Positions 63,889 to 64,000 of a stretch of 64,000 nt of DNA are shown one piece after another (positions within the stretch are counted from its first letter, which is position 1; each line of letters begins with the position of its first letter). The notes under the pieces are model-generated. The model saw only the letters and a program-made list of their open reading frames with translations. It was not told the origin of the DNA and made no database searches. Source of the stretch: Paraniabella defluvii (GTDB lineage: Bacteria > Bacteroidota > Bacteroidia > Chitinophagales > Chitinophagaceae); the NCBI GenBank assembly GCA_019316985.1, contig CP079215.1, forward strand, positions 868,001 through 932,000. The letters are read 5' to 3'. The translations under genes were made by a program, and so were the position numbers.

Positions 63889-64000
63889 AAAATGACGAAA
63901 ACAAAATATCACCCTGAAAATAAAATATGCAAACGATTGCGTATGCAGCAAACCCCGCAACAAGGTATTTTTACATTAAACCAGCTTGTTAAGATGAATA

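Overview
The window comes from the chromosome of a member of the Bacteroidota, most likely a Chitinophagaceae-type organism. The signs are promoters of the Bacteroidota type (TAnnTTTG at -7), many SPII lipoproteins with a Cys-Lys-Lys start, a TonB-dependent receptor with a CarboxypepD-type plug extension, DUF4625 lipoproteins, a very large TamB, and a fumarate-reductase-like sdhCAB. Base composition looks to be in the mid-40s % GC by eye. There is no rRNA, no CRISPR array and no prophage block. The dominant technical fact is that most long genes are broken by single-base losses, nearly always inside homopolymers (GGG read as GG, AAAA as AAA). Conserved families continue exactly in the next frame, so I join the pieces and annotate them as single genes. 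Genes that read intact are the APC permease, glnS, the SDR, the glutamine cyclotransferase, the REP-associated transposase, HxlR and the Trm112-like protein.

Layout. 0.1-3.9 kb: a NarL/LuxR response regulator and three lipoprotein genes. 3.9-7.5 kb (minus): smc. 7.5-10.7 kb (minus): a TPP-riboswitch operon, SAM methyltransferase > AIR-synthase-like > ThiE/TenI-like > Trm112-like, the most interesting unit here. 10.8-13 kb: an APC permease, 3-methyladenine glycosylase and tRNA-Val. 13.2-15.6 kb: a Crp-like regulator, YceI, and a nitronate monooxygenase with an export leader. 16.2-19.2 kb: sulfatase and GH43. 19.3-20.2 kb: an Rrf2 regulator with three Cys and a group-III truncated haemoglobin, then tRNA-Cys. 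20.3-26.6 kb: SDR and PhyH oxygenase, a SAM-I riboswitch with a cystathionine gamma-synthase-type enzyme, a siroheme-synthase-like domain with a TauE transporter, and a sterol-desaturase-type membrane oxygenase. Three of these units share one 23-bp inverted-repeat operator.

27-32.7 kb: an outer-membrane uptake locus (a small His/Cys protein, a TonB receptor, two DUF4625 lipoproteins and a beta-propeller lipoprotein), probably for a metal or metal complex. 32.8-44.2 kb: housekeeping and mixed genes (Zn-ribbon, DUF421, glnS, ATP-grasp, CCG iron-sulfur protein, glutamine cyclotransferase, ribBA, HxlR/nitroreductase, EEP hydrolase). 44.2-54.6 kb: envelope genes (tamB, an HEXXH/propeller/barrel protein, a stand-alone TonB-plug protein, a PNGase F-like protein). 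54.6-55.8 kb: a REP-associated tyrosine transposase between REP palindromes. 55.8-63.9 kb: valS, an N-acetylmuramidase and sdhCAB with a glycosyltransferase gene inserted between sdhA and sdhB.

Regulation that can be read directly: a TPP riboswitch, a SAM-I riboswitch (each with an intrinsic terminator), the shared 23-bp operator, a 21-bp palindrome between hxlR and its nitroreductase, a 15-bp palindrome at the uptake locus, and several intrinsic terminators.
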